Source: Azonexus fungiphilus (lineage in GTDB: Bacteria; Pseudomonadota; Gammaproteobacteria; Burkholderiales; Rhodocyclaceae). Taken from it: a stretch of 49,841 nt of DNA. Below the pieces are notes generated by a model. That model was not told the DNA's origin. It worked only from the letters and a program-made list of their open reading frames with translations, and did no database searches. The DNA lies in the NCBI RefSeq assembly GCF_003634965.1, contig NZ_RBXP01000017.1, forward strand, positions 68,721 through 118,561. Direction: 5' to 3'. Of the stretch, positions 39,727 through 48,171 are shown in pieces (position 1 is the stretch's first letter; each line of letters opens with the position of its first letter). Both the position numbers and the translations under genes were made by a program.

Positions 39727-41693
39727 TGCTGCACGTCAAGGATCTCCGACTCGGCTTCGCCGCCGGCCAGCGCACGCTGCTCGCCGTCGACGGCATCTCC
39801 TTCACCATCGAGCGCGGCGAGACCTTCGCGCTGCTCGGCGAATCCGGTTGCGGCAAGTCGGCCACCGCGCAGGCGCTGATGCGCCTGCTGCCGCCGGCCG
39901 GGCGCATCGTCGGCGGTTCGGTCAGCCTCGACGGCGAGGACCTGCTGGTGCTGCCGGAAGCGGCGATGCGCGGCTGGCGCGGGCGGCGCATGGCGATGAT
40001 CTTCCAGGAGCCGGCAACCAGCCTCAACCCGGTGCTTACCGTCGGCCGCCAGATCGGCGAGGTGCTCGAGCGCCACCGCGGCCTGCGCGGCGCCGCCGCC
40101 CGCGAGCGCATGCTCGACCTGCTGCGCCAGGTCGGCATCGCCGACCCCGAGCGGCGTCTCGACGAATACCCCTTCCAGCTGTCCGGCGGCATGAAGCAGC
40201 GGGTGATGATCGCCATCGCGCTGGCCGGCGAGCCGGAACTGCTGATCGCCGACGAGCCGACCACCGCGCTCGACGTCACCGTGCAGGCGCAGATCCTCGA
40301 TTTATTGGCCAGACTGCAGGTCGACCGCGGCATGGGGATGCTGTTGATCACCCACGACCTCGGCGTCGTCGCGCGCATGGCCCAGCGCATCGGCGTGATG
40401 TACGCCGGCGAGCTGGTCGAGGTAGCCAGCCGCGAGGATTTCTTCACGACGCCACGCCATCCCTACACCCAGGCCTTGTTCGCCGCGCTGCCGGAAGTTT
40501 CGCGGCGGGGCACGGCGCTGGCCACGATTCCCGGCCAGGTGCCGGCGCTGGCGGCGATGCCGGCCGGCTGCCGCTTCGCCGAGCGCTGCCCGCAGGTCAT
40601 GCCGGTGTGCCGCGAACGCTCGCCCGAATGGCGCGAGGTGGCGCCCGGCCATGCGCTTCGCTGTCACTGGCAGGGGGCGGCGTCGGTCCTTGAAAAAGCC
40701 GCGGATTTGACGGTCGACCGTCAAATCGAGGAAAAAACCGGGCTGCTGACGGTCGACGGCCTGAAAGTGCATTTTCCGATCCGCCAGGGCATCCTGCAGC
40801 GCACCGTCGGCCACGTTTTTGCGGTCGACGGCGTGTCGCTGGCGATTGCGCCGGGGCGCACGCTGGCGCTGGTCGGCGAATCCGGCTGCGGCAAGACGAC
40901 GGTGGGCAAGGCGCTGCTGCAGCTGATCCGGCCGAGCGCCGGCAGCGTCCGCCTGGGCGGGCGCGAGCTGGTCGGCGCCGGCGCCCGCGAGTTGCGCGCC
41001 GCCCGCCGCCAGGCGCAGATGGTCTTCCAGGATCCGTTCGCCTCGCTCAATCCGCGCCTGCGCGTCGGCGAGATCATCGCCGAGGGCATCACCGCGCTTG
41101 GCGTCGGCGGCGACGCGACGGCGACGGTGGCGGCGCTGCTGCGCCAGGTCGGCCTGCCCACCGATGCCGGCGAGCGCTTCCCGCACGAGTTTTCCGGCGG
41201 CCAGCGCCAGCGCATCGCGATCGCCCGCGCGCTGGCGGTGCAGCCGCAGCTGCTGGTCTGCGACGAGCCGACCTCGGCGCTCGACGTCTCGGTGCAGGCG
41301 CAGATCCTCAACCTGCTGAAGACGCTGCAGGCCGAACTCGGCGTCGCCTACCTGTTCATCACCCACAATTTCGCCGTCGTCGAGTACCTGGCGCACGACA
41401 TCGCGGTCATGTACCTCGGCCGCATCGTCGAACAGGGCAGGGCGGAAGAGGTGCTCGGCCGGCCGCGCCATCCCTACACCCAGGCGCTGCTGTCGGCGGT
41501 GCCGGTGCCGCGCCTGGACGGCGCCGGCCAGCGCATCCACCTGCCGGGCGAAACGCCGTCGCCGGCGAAACCGCCGGCCGGCTGCCATTTCCACCCGCGC
41601 TGCCCGCAGGCGACGGCGCTGTGCCGCGAGCGTTATCCGGCGCCAACGGCGGTTTCGCCGACGCACACGGTCAACTGCCACCTGGCGGCGTAA
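39726..41693 (+). CDS. Fused peptide ABC transporter ATPase (OppD-OppF / YejF type), with a palindrome-encoded linker
   Basis: 655 residues with two complete ATPase halves. Half 1 has Walker [11 protein letters not shown] (about 38), signature LSGGMKQR (about 157) and the OppD-type C-terminal CRFAERCPQ cysteine motif. Half 2 has Walker [10 protein letters not shown] (about 385), signature FSGGQRQR (about 490) and a second CHFHPRCPQ motif. Residues 328-334 (LTVDRQI), in the linker between halves, are encoded by a perfect 24-bp palindrome. The gene forms an operon with the two permease genes. Import of di- or oligopeptides is expected. Confidence 0.92.
   Translation: MLHVKDLRLGFAAGQRTLLAVDGISFTIERGETFALLGESGCGKSATAQALMRLLPPAGRIVGGSVSLDGEDLLVLPEAAMRGWRGRRMAMIFQEPATSLNPVLTVGRQIGEVLERHRGLRGAAARERMLDLLRQVGIADPERRLDEYPFQLSGGMKQRVMIAIALAGEPELLIADEPTTALDVTVQAQILDLLARLQVDRGMGMLLITHDLGVVARMAQRIGVMYAGELVEVASREDFFTTPRHPYTQALFAALPEVSRRGTALATIPGQVPALAAMPAGCRFAERCPQVMPVCRERSPEWREVAPGHALRCHWQGAASVLEKAADLTVDRQIEEKTGLLTVDGLKVHFPIRQGILQRTVGHVFAVDGVSLAIAPGRTLALVGESGCGKTTVGKALLQLIRPSAGSVRLGGRELVGAGARELRAARRQAQMVFQDPFASLNPRLRVGEIIAEGITALGVGGDATATVAALLRQVGLPTDAGERFPHEFSGGQRQRIAIARALAVQPQLLVCDEPTSALDVSVQAQILNLLKTLQAELGVAYLFITHNFAVVEYLAHDIAVMYLGRIVEQGRAEEVLGRPRHPYTQALLSAVPVPRLDGAGQRIHLPGETPSPAKPPAGCHFHPRCPQATALCRERYPAPTAVSPTHTVNCHLAA
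40704..40727. repeat. Dispersed palindrome copy inside the oppDF-like gene (perfect 24 bp)
   Basis: The 12-base arm GATTTGACGGTC is followed by its exact reverse complement. It is in frame and translated as LTVDRQI in the linker of the fused ATPase. Confidence 0.95.
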
Positions 41694-41703
41694 ACGCCGC
41701 TGC

Positions 41704-43095
41704 TTACTTTTTCTGGGGTTTTTTGGCCGGCGCCTTCTTGCTGCTGACCGGCTTGGCCTTGCTCACCGGGCGGCTGCCCTTGGCGGTGTTCTTGGCGCTC
41801 GTCTTCTTCGCCGTCAGCTTGCCCTTCTTGCCCCGCGCCTTCGGCTCCGGCTGGATGATCGCCGGCGAGGATTCCATGCCGAGCATGCGTTGCAGGCCGT
41901 CCTGGTTGGCGCTGCCGGGCACCAGCAGCTTCGAGCCGGCGGCCAGGCGGACGTTGCCGGGCAGGCCGTTGACCTGGGCCAGTTCGGCGGTGCTGACGCC
42001 GAAGCGGGCGGCGATCTCGCCGACGCGCTCGGCCGACTTGACCGCGTAGGCCTGCCACTGGGTCAGCGGCGCCTGGTGGTTGGCGAGATTCTCGTTGAAG
42101 GTGTCGACGCGGTCGGCGGGCAGCACCACCGGTGTGTCGGCCTTGATCACCGGCCGGTTGTGCGAGGGGTTGAGGTGGCGGAATTCCTCGAGCGTCATGT
42201 TGGCCAGCCGCGCCGCGATCTTCACGTCCATCGGCCGCGGCGCCGCCGCGGTGGCCAGGTAGGGCTGGTTGGCGATGAAGGGCAGGCCGAGGCGGGCGAA
42301 GGTTTCCGGGTTGCCGATGATGTTCTTCAGTGCCTGCAGCTTGGGCACGTAGTGCCGGGTTTCCTTCGGCATCGTCAGGTTCGGGTAGTCGGTCGGCAGC
42401 CCGCGCGCCTCGTTCTTCTCGATCGCCCGCTTGACCGCGCCTTCGCCCCAGTTGTACGAGGCCAGCGCCAGGTGCCAGTCGCCGTGCATGTCGTAGATCG
42501 TCTGCAGGTAGTCGAGGGCGGCGCTGGTCGAGGCCATGACGTCGCGGCGCTCGTCCTGCCACCAGTTCTGCTCGAGCTTGAAGCGCTTGCCGGTCGCCGG
42601 GATGAACTGCCACAGCCCGGAGGCCGCCGCCGGCGAATGCGCCATCGGGTTGAACGAGCTCTCGACCATCGGCAGCAGCGCCAGTTCGGTCGGCATGCCG
42701 CGGATCTCGAGTTCCTCGACGATGTGGTGCAGGTAGGGACGGCTGCGTTCGATCATCCGGCGCAGCGCCTCCGGACGGTTCTGGTACCACTGCTGGTAAT
42801 GCAGGACCAGCTCGTCGTTCAGGTCGGCCATCGCGAAGCCGTTGCGCAGGCGGTCCCAGAGGTTGTTGGCGCGCAGCGTCAGGTCGATGGTCAGCGGCAG
42901 CTCGGGTGGCGGCGCGATCTCGGTGACGTTCAGGCGTTCCGCCGACATCCCCGGGAAGATCGCCGGCAGCGACGTCTGCAGGCGCGGATGCAGTTCCAGT
43001 TCGGCTGTCGCCGGCGCTGCCGCCAGCAGGGCGAGGCTCCCGAGGATCAGGCCGGCAAGACGGCGGAACGGCGGCTGAACGTGGGCAAGGGGCAT
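41704..43095 (-). CDS. mltD: MltD-like membrane-bound lytic murein transglycosylase with LysM domain
   Basis: 463 residues. A signal peptide of about 32 residues is followed by an SLT domain with catalytic Glu E145 in VESSFNPMAHSPAAASGLWQFIP and the NWGEGAV stretch. A LysM-like module follows (about 345-390: YAVKSAERVGEIAARFGVSTAELAQVNGL). A highly basic Lys/Ala/Pro tail of about 45 residues (KARGKKGKLTAKK... to KKPQKK) ends the protein. It cleaves peptidoglycan glycan strands. ATG 43095 is chosen because a -10 box at 43131-43136 would put transcription start near the upstream GTG 43128. Confidence 0.9.
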   Translation of the reverse strand: MPLAHVQPPFRRLAGLILGSLALLAAAPATAELELHPRLQTSLPAIFPGMSAERLNVTEIAPPPELPLTIDLTLRANNLWDRLRNGFAMADLNDELVLHYQQWYQNRPEALRRMIERSRPYLHHIVEELEIRGMPTELALLPMVESSFNPMAHSPAAASGLWQFIPATGKRFKLEQNWWQDERRDVMASTSAALDYLQTIYDMHGDWHLALASYNWGEGAVKRAIEKNEARGLPTDYPNLTMPKETRHYVPKLQALKNIIGNPETFARLGLPFIANQPYLATAAAPRPMDVKIAARLANMTLEEFRHLNPSHNRPVIKADTPVVLPADRVDTFNENLANHQAPLTQWQAYAVKSAERVGEIAARFGVSTAELAQVNGLPGNVRLAAGSKLLVPGSANQDGLQRMLGMESSPAIIQPEPKARGKKGKLTAKKTSAKNTAKGSRPVSKAKPVSSKKAPAKKPQKK

Positions 43096-43130
43096 CGGGC
43101 TTGGCGCGGTCGGGTTCGGCGAAGCCACGG

Positions 43131-43136
43131 ATTATA
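43131..43136 (-). promoter_or_regulatory. -10 element (TATAAT on the minus strand) for the lytic transglycosylase gene
   Basis: GTTATAATCC on the minus strand. No clear -35 at the right distance. It places the transcript start near 43124. Confidence 0.55.
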
Positions 43137-43194
43137 ACCGAGGGCGGTGACCGGCTTCGGCATCCGGTCGACTTTTACGTATTGGCGGCGGGCC

Positions 43195-44457
43195 TCAGCG
43201 CAGTGCGAAAGCCGCGTCGGGAATCGACGGTCGTTGACGGTCGACCAGCTCGCCGAGCAATTTTCCGCTGGCCAGCGCCAGCGTGAAGCCGAGCGGCCCG
43301 TGGCCGCAGTTCAGCCACAGGTTGCGGCAGGGGCTGGCGCCGATGATCGGACGCCCGTCCGGCGTTGCCGGGCGCAGCCCGGACCAGGGCTGGCCGGCGT
43401 CGGGATCGGCCGCGGCCGGGAAGAATTCGGCGGCCTGGCGGCGCAGCAGGGCGATCCGCCGCCGGTCGATGCGGCGGTCGTTGCCGACCAGGTCGGCGAT
43501 GCCGGCCACCCGCAGTTGGCCGCCGATCGGCGCATAGACGATCTTGCGCGCGAAATCGGTGACGCTGGCCGACGGTGCCGCATCGGTCGCGGCCAGCGGC
43601 AGCGTCAGGCTGTAGCCCTTGAGCGGCTGGATCGGCAGCGCAATGCCGAGCCCGGCGGCCAGGCGCGGTGCCTCGCTGCCGCTGGCGAGGACGCAGGCAT
43701 CGGCAGCGATTTCGCCGTTGCCGGTAGCGACGGCGACGAAGCGTCCCTGGCGGGTAAGCAGGCGCTGCGCCGTCGTCGCGAAGTGGCAGGCGGTATCCGG
43801 CGCGGTCTCGCGGATCAGCGCCAGCAGTTGCTGGCAGAAGCGGTGGCAGTCGGCGACCGCCTCGCCGGCGGTGAACACGCCGCCGGCCAGTTGCCCGGCG
43901 ATGCCGGCGAGCATCGGTTCGCGGGCGGCGCAGGCGGCGGCGTCGAGGATTTCCTGGGGGCTGCCGGCGGCGCCCAGGCGCTGCTGCAATTCGACCTGGC
44001 GCCGGGCGGCGGCAAAACTGCCCGGGTCGCGGTGCACCACCAGCTTGCCGTTGCTGCGGTGGGCGAAGTCGAGCCCGGGATGCGCCGCCAGCAAGCCGGC
44101 CATCTGCTGCCGGCTGGATTCGGCCAGGGCCAGCAGCTGCGCCGTCGTCCGGGCGCTTTGCCGGGCCGTGCAGGCAGCGAGAAAGGCCAGGCCCCAGCGC
44201 CACTGCGCCGGATCGGCGCGCAGCCGGAAGCGGAGCGGGGCATCGGCCGCCAGCAGCCATCCGGGCAGCTTGGCGGGAACGTCCGGCGCGGCCAGCGGCG
44301 CGACGTAGCGATAGCTCAGCTGGCCGCCGTTGGCGAAGCTGGCTTCGCGCGCCGGCTCGGGGTGGCGTTCGATCAGGCTGACCCGGTGGCCGGCCCTGAC
44401 CAGGTAGTAGGCGGTACTGATGCCGACGACGCCGGCGCCAATGACGATGATGTGCAT
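43195..44457 (-). CDS. dadA: D-amino-acid dehydrogenase-like FAD oxidoreductase (DadA family)
   Basis: 420 residues. An N-terminal Rossmann motif GAGVVGISTAYYLVRAGH is followed by ANGGQLSYRYVAPLA, the flavin-proximal DadA motif, and the C-terminal GHGPLGFTLALASGK FAD-binding stretch. It oxidises D-amino acids to 2-oxo acids, passing electrons to quinone. The C-terminal LVDRQRPSIPD is encoded where a half-palindrome (TTGACGGTCGACC) lies; since DadA proteins often have a similar LxxGRxPxID ending, that match may be native. It is divergent from a LysR gene that may control it. Confidence 0.87.
   Translation of the reverse strand: MHIIVIGAGVVGISTAYYLVRAGHRVSLIERHPEPAREASFANGGQLSYRYVAPLAAPDVPAKLPGWLLAADAPLRFRLRADPAQWRWGLAFLAACTARQSARTTAQLLALAESSRQQMAGLLAAHPGLDFAHRSNGKLVVHRDPGSFAAARRQVELQQRLGAAGSPQEILDAAACAAREPMLAGIAGQLAGGVFTAGEAVADCHRFCQQLLALIRETAPDTACHFATTAQRLLTRQGRFVAVATGNGEIAADACVLASGSEAPRLAAGLGIALPIQPLKGYSLTLPLAATDAAPSASVTDFARKIVYAPIGGQLRVAGIADLVGNDRRIDRRRIALLRRQAAEFFPAAADPDAGQPWSGLRPATPDGRPIIGASPCRNLWLNCGHGPLGFTLALASGKLLGELVDRQRPSIPDAAFALR
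43234..43246. repeat. Partial palindrome copy near the 3' end of dadA
   Basis: TTGACGGTCGACC, left arm and centre of the family, preceded by another GACGGTCG. The right arm is lost. Read on the minus strand as LVDRQ. Confidence 0.45.
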
Positions 44458-44617
44458 CTTGCGTTCCTTGCCGATTCAATGCCGCCACTCTAGGCCGCCC
44501 GGCGCGGCCGGCGCATGCGTTGTCGTGCGCTGCCCATAGCTTTCCGGCATGGACGGCGGCGAGGCTTGTCCGGCCCGGTGGCGCAGGTCAAACTAGCGGC
44601 TTCCAGGAGGTTTCACG

Positions 44618-45553
44618 ATGCGCCTGCGTCATCTCGAGGTTTTTCGCGCGGTCATGCTCACCGGAACGGTCAGCGAGGCGGCGCGCTACCTCAACGTTTC
44701 CCAGCCGGTGGTTTCGCGCACCCTGCAGCACGCCGAGCTGCAGGCCGGCTTCCGCCTGTTCGAGCGGATTCGCGGCCGCCTGCAGCCGACGCCCGAGGCG
44801 CGGGCACTCTACGTCGAGGCCGAGCGCGTCTTCGGCGAGTTCGAGCGACTCAGGCGCCTGTCGGCCAACCTGCGCCGGCGCGGCAGCGGCCATCTGCGCG
44901 TCGCGGCGACGCCGAGCCTCGGCGAAAGCCTGCTGCCCGGCGCGCTCGCCCGCTTCCACCGGCAGCATCCCGAGGCCAGCCTCGAACTGCAGACCCTGCA
45001 CACCGGCCAGATCGTCGCCGCGCTGCTGGCCAACGAGGTCGACCTCGCCTTCGCCATCGCGCCGCCGGCGCACGAAGCGGTGCAGGCGGCCAGCGTCGGC
45101 AGCGGCGAGATCGTCCTCGCCTGTCCGGCGCAGCGGCGCAACAGCGCCCCCTTGACCTTCGCCATCGGCGAATTCGCCGACCTGCCGCTGATCATGCTCG
45201 ACGACCAGACCCCGCTCGGCATGCTCGCCGCCGAGGCGCTGGCCGGCGCCGGCCCGCTGCCTGCCAGCTTCGCCTCGGTCCAGACCTACACGCTGGCCCG
45301 CTCGATGGTCGGCGAAGGCCTGGGCTGCGCGCTGCTTGACCAGTACAGCGCCGCCAGCGGCGATAGCGAGCGACTCGCCGTGTACCGCCTGGCCCGGCCG
45401 CTGAGTTTCGAAATCCACGCCCTGCGCGCCATGCACCGCCCGCAATCGCTGCTGTCCTCGGCTTTCTCAGCCGCCTTCGCGGAAACCGTAGCGAGCAGCG
45501 ACACCGCCGCCCGCCAGCGCTGGTTGCCGGGGCGAGTCGATCTGGGCAGGTGA
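44618..45553 (+). CDS. LysR-family transcriptional regulator
   Basis: 311 residues. The N-terminal winged helix (LRHLEVFRAVMLTGTVSEAARYLNVSQPVVSRTLQHAELQAGFRLFERI) is followed by a LysR substrate-binding domain (about 90-295). CAGGAGG lies nine bases before the ATG. It is divergent from dadA with 160 bases between, so an amino-acid responsive control of dadA is likely but unproven. Confidence 0.9.
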   Translation: MRLRHLEVFRAVMLTGTVSEAARYLNVSQPVVSRTLQHAELQAGFRLFERIRGRLQPTPEARALYVEAERVFGEFERLRRLSANLRRRGSGHLRVAATPSLGESLLPGALARFHRQHPEASLELQTLHTGQIVAALLANEVDLAFAIAPPAHEAVQAASVGSGEIVLACPAQRRNSAPLTFAIGEFADLPLIMLDDQTPLGMLAAEALAGAGPLPASFASVQTYTLARSMVGEGLGCALLDQYSAASGDSERLAVYRLARPLSFEIHALRAMHRPQSLLSSAFSAAFAETVASSDTAARQRWLPGRVDLGR

Positions 45554-45578
45554 GGGGTAAAGATCAGGGCGCGTCGGT

Positions 45579-45613
45579 TTGATTTTTCCCAGTTTTCGAC
45601 GGTTGACCGTCAG
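45579..45613. repeat. Extended palindrome-family element, left copy flanking the toxin island
   Basis: 35 bases: TTGATTTTTCCC-A-GTTTTCGACGGTTGACCGTCAG, interrupted here only for length. It matches 47872-47906 at 34 of 35 positions in direct orientation. The palindrome centre is GGTTGACC, one base off perfect. Confidence 0.85.
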
Positions 45614-46040
45614 TGTCCCAAGTCGAAATTGCGGCAAAGACGGTCGACATCGTCGAAGCGCGGGAAACGGATGCCGGCCGTTTTGTCCAGAAGTCAAAGC
45701 AGTCGGGGCTGACGGTGAGCATCAGCAACCCGGTGATCAGCGCCGTGCCAACCGTGCAGCAAATGAAGAAAGCCACCGGCGACGAAGGCGGACATTTGAT
45801 CGCCTCGGCGCAGGGCGGCGCGGGCGACCAGATCAACATTGTGCCGCAGGACAAGACGCTGAATCGCGGCGCGTGGCGCGACATGGAGAAGTATCTGAAG
45901 CAGGAAATCGATGCCGGGAAAACGGTTGGCATCAAGATTGATGTGGGTTATCCGTCGGGAGCTGGGGGGGCGGCCAAGTGAGTTCGCCGTAGTTGCCTAC
46001 ATCAACGGAAAACCGAAAGCATTCGAATTTAAGCAATAAA
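45613..46040 (+). pseudogene. Truncated polymorphic-toxin C-terminus: DNA/RNA non-specific endonuclease domain with a frameshift in a run of seven G
   Basis: The open frame from GTG 45613 ends at 45981 (122 residues). It begins with a piece typical of filamentous haemagglutinin/CdiA proteins (GLTVSISNPVISAVPTVQQMKKA) and continues into an endonuclease NS-type domain (GDEGGHLIASAQGGAGDQINIVPQDKTLNRGAWRDME). After GYPSGAGG a run of seven G (45964-45970) shifts the frame. Removing one G restores the expected family ending RPSEFAVVAYINGKPKAFEFKQ with a stop at 46038-46040. The upstream part of the large exoprotein is absent; the frame opens exactly after a palindrome element. An immunity-type gene follows at 46049. 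Confidence 0.72.
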
Positions 46041-46048
46041 GGAACGAA

Positions 46049-46921
46049 ATGAATACAGTTGAGGAAGCCTATTCGTCGATTACGAGAAGCATGGTGGCTG
46101 CTGCAGAGGCAGAAGGCTGGCGTCGGTTAGAGCTTCATGCATCCATCTTTGACTCTATGGTTAGCAGTGAATTCGTCGTGGCCTTAGCAGACATCGTGGA
46201 TGACACCAAATACGTGAAATCGATCAGAGATGCATGTTTGTATCTCCGCGACGATCTCCTTCAAACCACCGGCCAACGCATCTGGGGCTTGACCTTCACG
46301 CTCCACCCCGATGGCAAGTTCAACATCGAGTACGACTACGAAAAACCGGAAGACTACGACGACAGCGACGACGCCATTTCGCTCGCCCAAGCGCAAGCGA
46401 GTCTGGCAGGAAGCGGCATTCCCGTCTCGTTCGAAAACGTTGGCACAAGCCCTGAGCAGCAGTTTCTTGCCGACGCACTGACCCGGCTCCAGACCTGGTC
46501 GGCAAAGCACACCGCCGCCTGGGGGCTCGGAACGGAAGCGCAATGGAATCTCGACATGAATGCCGGCCAACTGCGGCTGAGTTTTGCCGATGGACGCGAG
46601 GTGGATTTCCCGGTGCAGGTTGTCGGCACCTACAACACGCGGAACGGCTCGTTCCTGTGGGGATGGGATCACCCGTCCGTCCCCGAGCCACTACGCCGTG
46701 CCGCGCGCCAAGTCCGTGACTACGGGGAGAAACATGCCATTGAGCGGTTTACAACCCGCACGATTGACTGTTCGGAAGCGGATGCCTGGGAGATCACCGC
46801 CGCAGCGGCCCAACTCGATGACGTGACCGGCGCTTATCGCGGCGATGCGGGCGGGACATGGGTGTACATGACCTTTGAGGTGCCAGATTCAGAATACCCC
46901 AAGGGGGGCGTCGTCATTTGA
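46049..46921 (+). CDS. Probable immunity protein, DUF600-like N-terminal plus DUF6882-like C-terminal domains
   Basis: 290 residues, acidic. Residues 1-110 (EEAYSSITRSMVAAAEAEGWRRLELHASIFD...) resemble the YezG/DUF600 immunity family. Residues about 130-285, with FLWGWDHPSVPEPLRRAARQVRDYGE and TWVYMTFE, resemble DUF6882, also linked to toxin immunity. AAAGGAACGA precedes the ATG, and the gene starts eight bases after the repaired toxin stop. That spacing and order are those of toxin-immunity pairs. Family names are from motif memory. Confidence 0.65.
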   Translation: MNTVEEAYSSITRSMVAAAEAEGWRRLELHASIFDSMVSSEFVVALADIVDDTKYVKSIRDACLYLRDDLLQTTGQRIWGLTFTLHPDGKFNIEYDYEKPEDYDDSDDAISLAQAQASLAGSGIPVSFENVGTSPEQQFLADALTRLQTWSAKHTAAWGLGTEAQWNLDMNAGQLRLSFADGREVDFPVQVVGTYNTRNGSFLWGWDHPSVPEPLRRAARQVRDYGEKHAIERFTTRTIDCSEADAWEITAAAAQLDDVTGAYRGDAGGTWVYMTFEVPDSEYPKGGVVI

Positions 46922-47361
46922 TTTCCGGTGAGCGCGTCGCCGTCGTCGCCCAGCGTATTACCCTCGGCCTGCGGGCCAGCAATCCGATTCCCCTTTTCCG
47001 GGTTGACCGCAGGATTTTCGATTCCCGACCAATCGAAAGCACCTCACCTCAGTGGAAGTAACATGTTTGAAGAGATTGCCCCGAAGGACGGGCTGAGGTA
47101 TGGCAAATGCTTCACGATGCCAGCGCATGGCTTTGCTAACGCTCTTCTGATTTTTAACCATTTTGACGGTTGACCGTCAAATCCTCGAAATGGACAACGC
47201 GCTCGGCAGTAATCTGGTAGCCGCCGCCAATCGTGAAGCGGGTGAATTCAGGGGTGACAATTGGAGCAGTTGCCAAGCAGCTGGGCCTGGTCGCAGACCC
47301 TGGGCAACTGGGTGAAGGAGGCCGGGCGGAGAGGTCGTCGCACCACGCACTGGGAGTAAGT
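46922..47361. other. Degraded inter-cistronic stretch with two palindrome-family sites and small broken ORFs
   Basis: 47063-47173 encodes a 36-residue ORF (MFEEIAPKDGLRYGKC...) with ribosome-binding site GGAAG whose stop lies inside the palindrome at 47162-47181, so it looks like an immunity-type gene cut off by the element. On the other side a short frame reads through the palindrome as LTVDRQI then MDNALGSNLVAAANREAGEF. A further frame ends ...WVKEAGRRGRRTTHWE with its stop at 47360, one base before the next gene, as a toxin C-terminus would. A weak palindrome remnant GGTTGACCGC lies at 47001-47010. None of these is called as an intact gene. Confidence 0.5.
47162..47181. repeat. Dispersed palindrome copy in the toxin island
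   Basis: TTTGACGGTTGACCGTCAAA, 20 bases, perfect apart from the central T/G pair. Confidence 0.88.
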
Positions 47362-47841
47362 ATGTTTCCGAACACTTCTATCGAAGAATTGACCTCTGAT
47401 CGGATCTATCAGTTCGATTCGACAACACCGGTTTATTTGGCGCTGATGGCCTACTACGCAGAAATATTCGACTACCCCAAAGCACAGGAGCGCTGGGAAC
47501 GTGCCGACCCCGAACGCCGTAGCAGCAAGCTCTGGTGGGTCATGAACGAAAGCTGGAAATCCTATGGCACTGTGAGACCTAATACGCCCATACATTGGCT
47601 TGCCATCAGCAAACGCGCCCTGCAACTCGATCACGTGCCGAGCAATTTTCATCCCTGGGCGCTGGCGATTCTGGATAGTTTCGACCTCCCGCGCTACCAG
47701 GCGGCCTATCAACTGCCGCTGGAAGAATACGCGGCCATTGCCCAGGATTTGCCGCAGGTTCTGGACGGCTTGCGTCACTATCCCCAAGAAAAACTCGCCC
47801 CACCGATCGACGAAAACGACTGGGGATACAGCGATCAATAA
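47362..47841 (+). CDS. Hypothetical protein, possible orphan immunity protein
   Basis: 159 residues, soluble, rich in Trp and Tyr (YLALMAYYAEIFDYPKAQERWERADPE, KLWWVMNESWKSYG, DENDWGYSDQ). The start ATG 47362 follows GGGAGTAA; the frame is open further upstream to 47233, but that extension is arginine/glycine-rich and unlike the rest. No family recognised. Its place after toxin debris, at the 3' end of a palindrome-bounded island, suggests an orphan immunity gene; this is inference. Confidence 0.55.
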   Translation: MFPNTSIEELTSDRIYQFDSTTPVYLALMAYYAEIFDYPKAQERWERADPERRSSKLWWVMNESWKSYGTVRPNTPIHWLAISKRALQLDHVPSNFHPWALAILDSFDLPRYQAAYQLPLEEYAAIAQDLPQVLDGLRHYPQEKLAPPIDENDWGYSDQ

Positions 47842-47871
47842 GATGGCACAGAATCCTCGGTGCCCGTTGTA

Positions 47872-47906
47872 TTGATTTTTCCCGGTTTTCGACGGTTGAC
47901 CGTCAG
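47872..47906. repeat. Extended palindrome-family element, right copy flanking the toxin island
   Basis: Direct repeat of 45579-45613, one mismatch in 35 bases (position 12-13 region, G for A). It follows the hypothetical gene by 30 bases. Confidence 0.85.
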
Positions 47907-47967
47907 CTTCCGGAAATGCGGCTGTCGGCAGCCGGAAGCGGGGCGACGGGCATGCTTGCCCCGGAAA

Positions 47968-47996
47968 GCAAAAAACCCCTGATTTCTCAGAGGCTT
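47968..47996 (-). terminator. Rho-independent terminator of tRNA-Val(CAC)
   Basis: Minus strand: CCTCTGA-GAAA-TCAGGGG stem (one G-U pair) followed by TTTTTTG. Confidence 0.75.
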
Positions 47997-48007
47997 TGCT
48001 GTTTCGA

Positions 48008-48082
48008 TGGTGGGCGGTACTGGGATCGAACCAGTGACCCCTGCCGTGTGAAGGCAGTGCTCTACCGCTGAGCTAACCGCCC
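48008..48082 (-). tRNA. tRNA-Val (anticodon CAC)
   Basis: Minus strand: acceptor GGGCGGT pairs with ACCGCCC. Anticodon stem CTGCC/GGCAG encloses the loop TTCACAC. The T-arm GGTTCGATCC and encoded CCA are present. Confidence 0.95.
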
Positions 48083-48098
48083 GTCGAAGAAGGCGCGC

Positions 48099-48127
48099 AT
48101 TTAACCATAACTCGCTCGGCGGGTCAA
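48099..48127 (-). promoter_or_regulatory. Sigma-70 promoter for tRNA-Val(CAC)
   Basis: Minus strand TTGACC (48122-48127), 17-base spacer, TTAAAT (48099-48104), about 17 bases before the tRNA 5' end. Confidence 0.7.
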
Positions 48128-48171
48128 ACGTCGGTCGGCTAGAATACGGGCCTTTGTTCCACACCGACTCG

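Noticed and set aside
46928..47173. 81-residue frame read as a complete gene
   Set aside because: The upstream half is unlike a protein start and has no ribosome-binding site; only the last 36 codons (from 47063) have one, and they end in the palindrome, so it is treated as a remnant.
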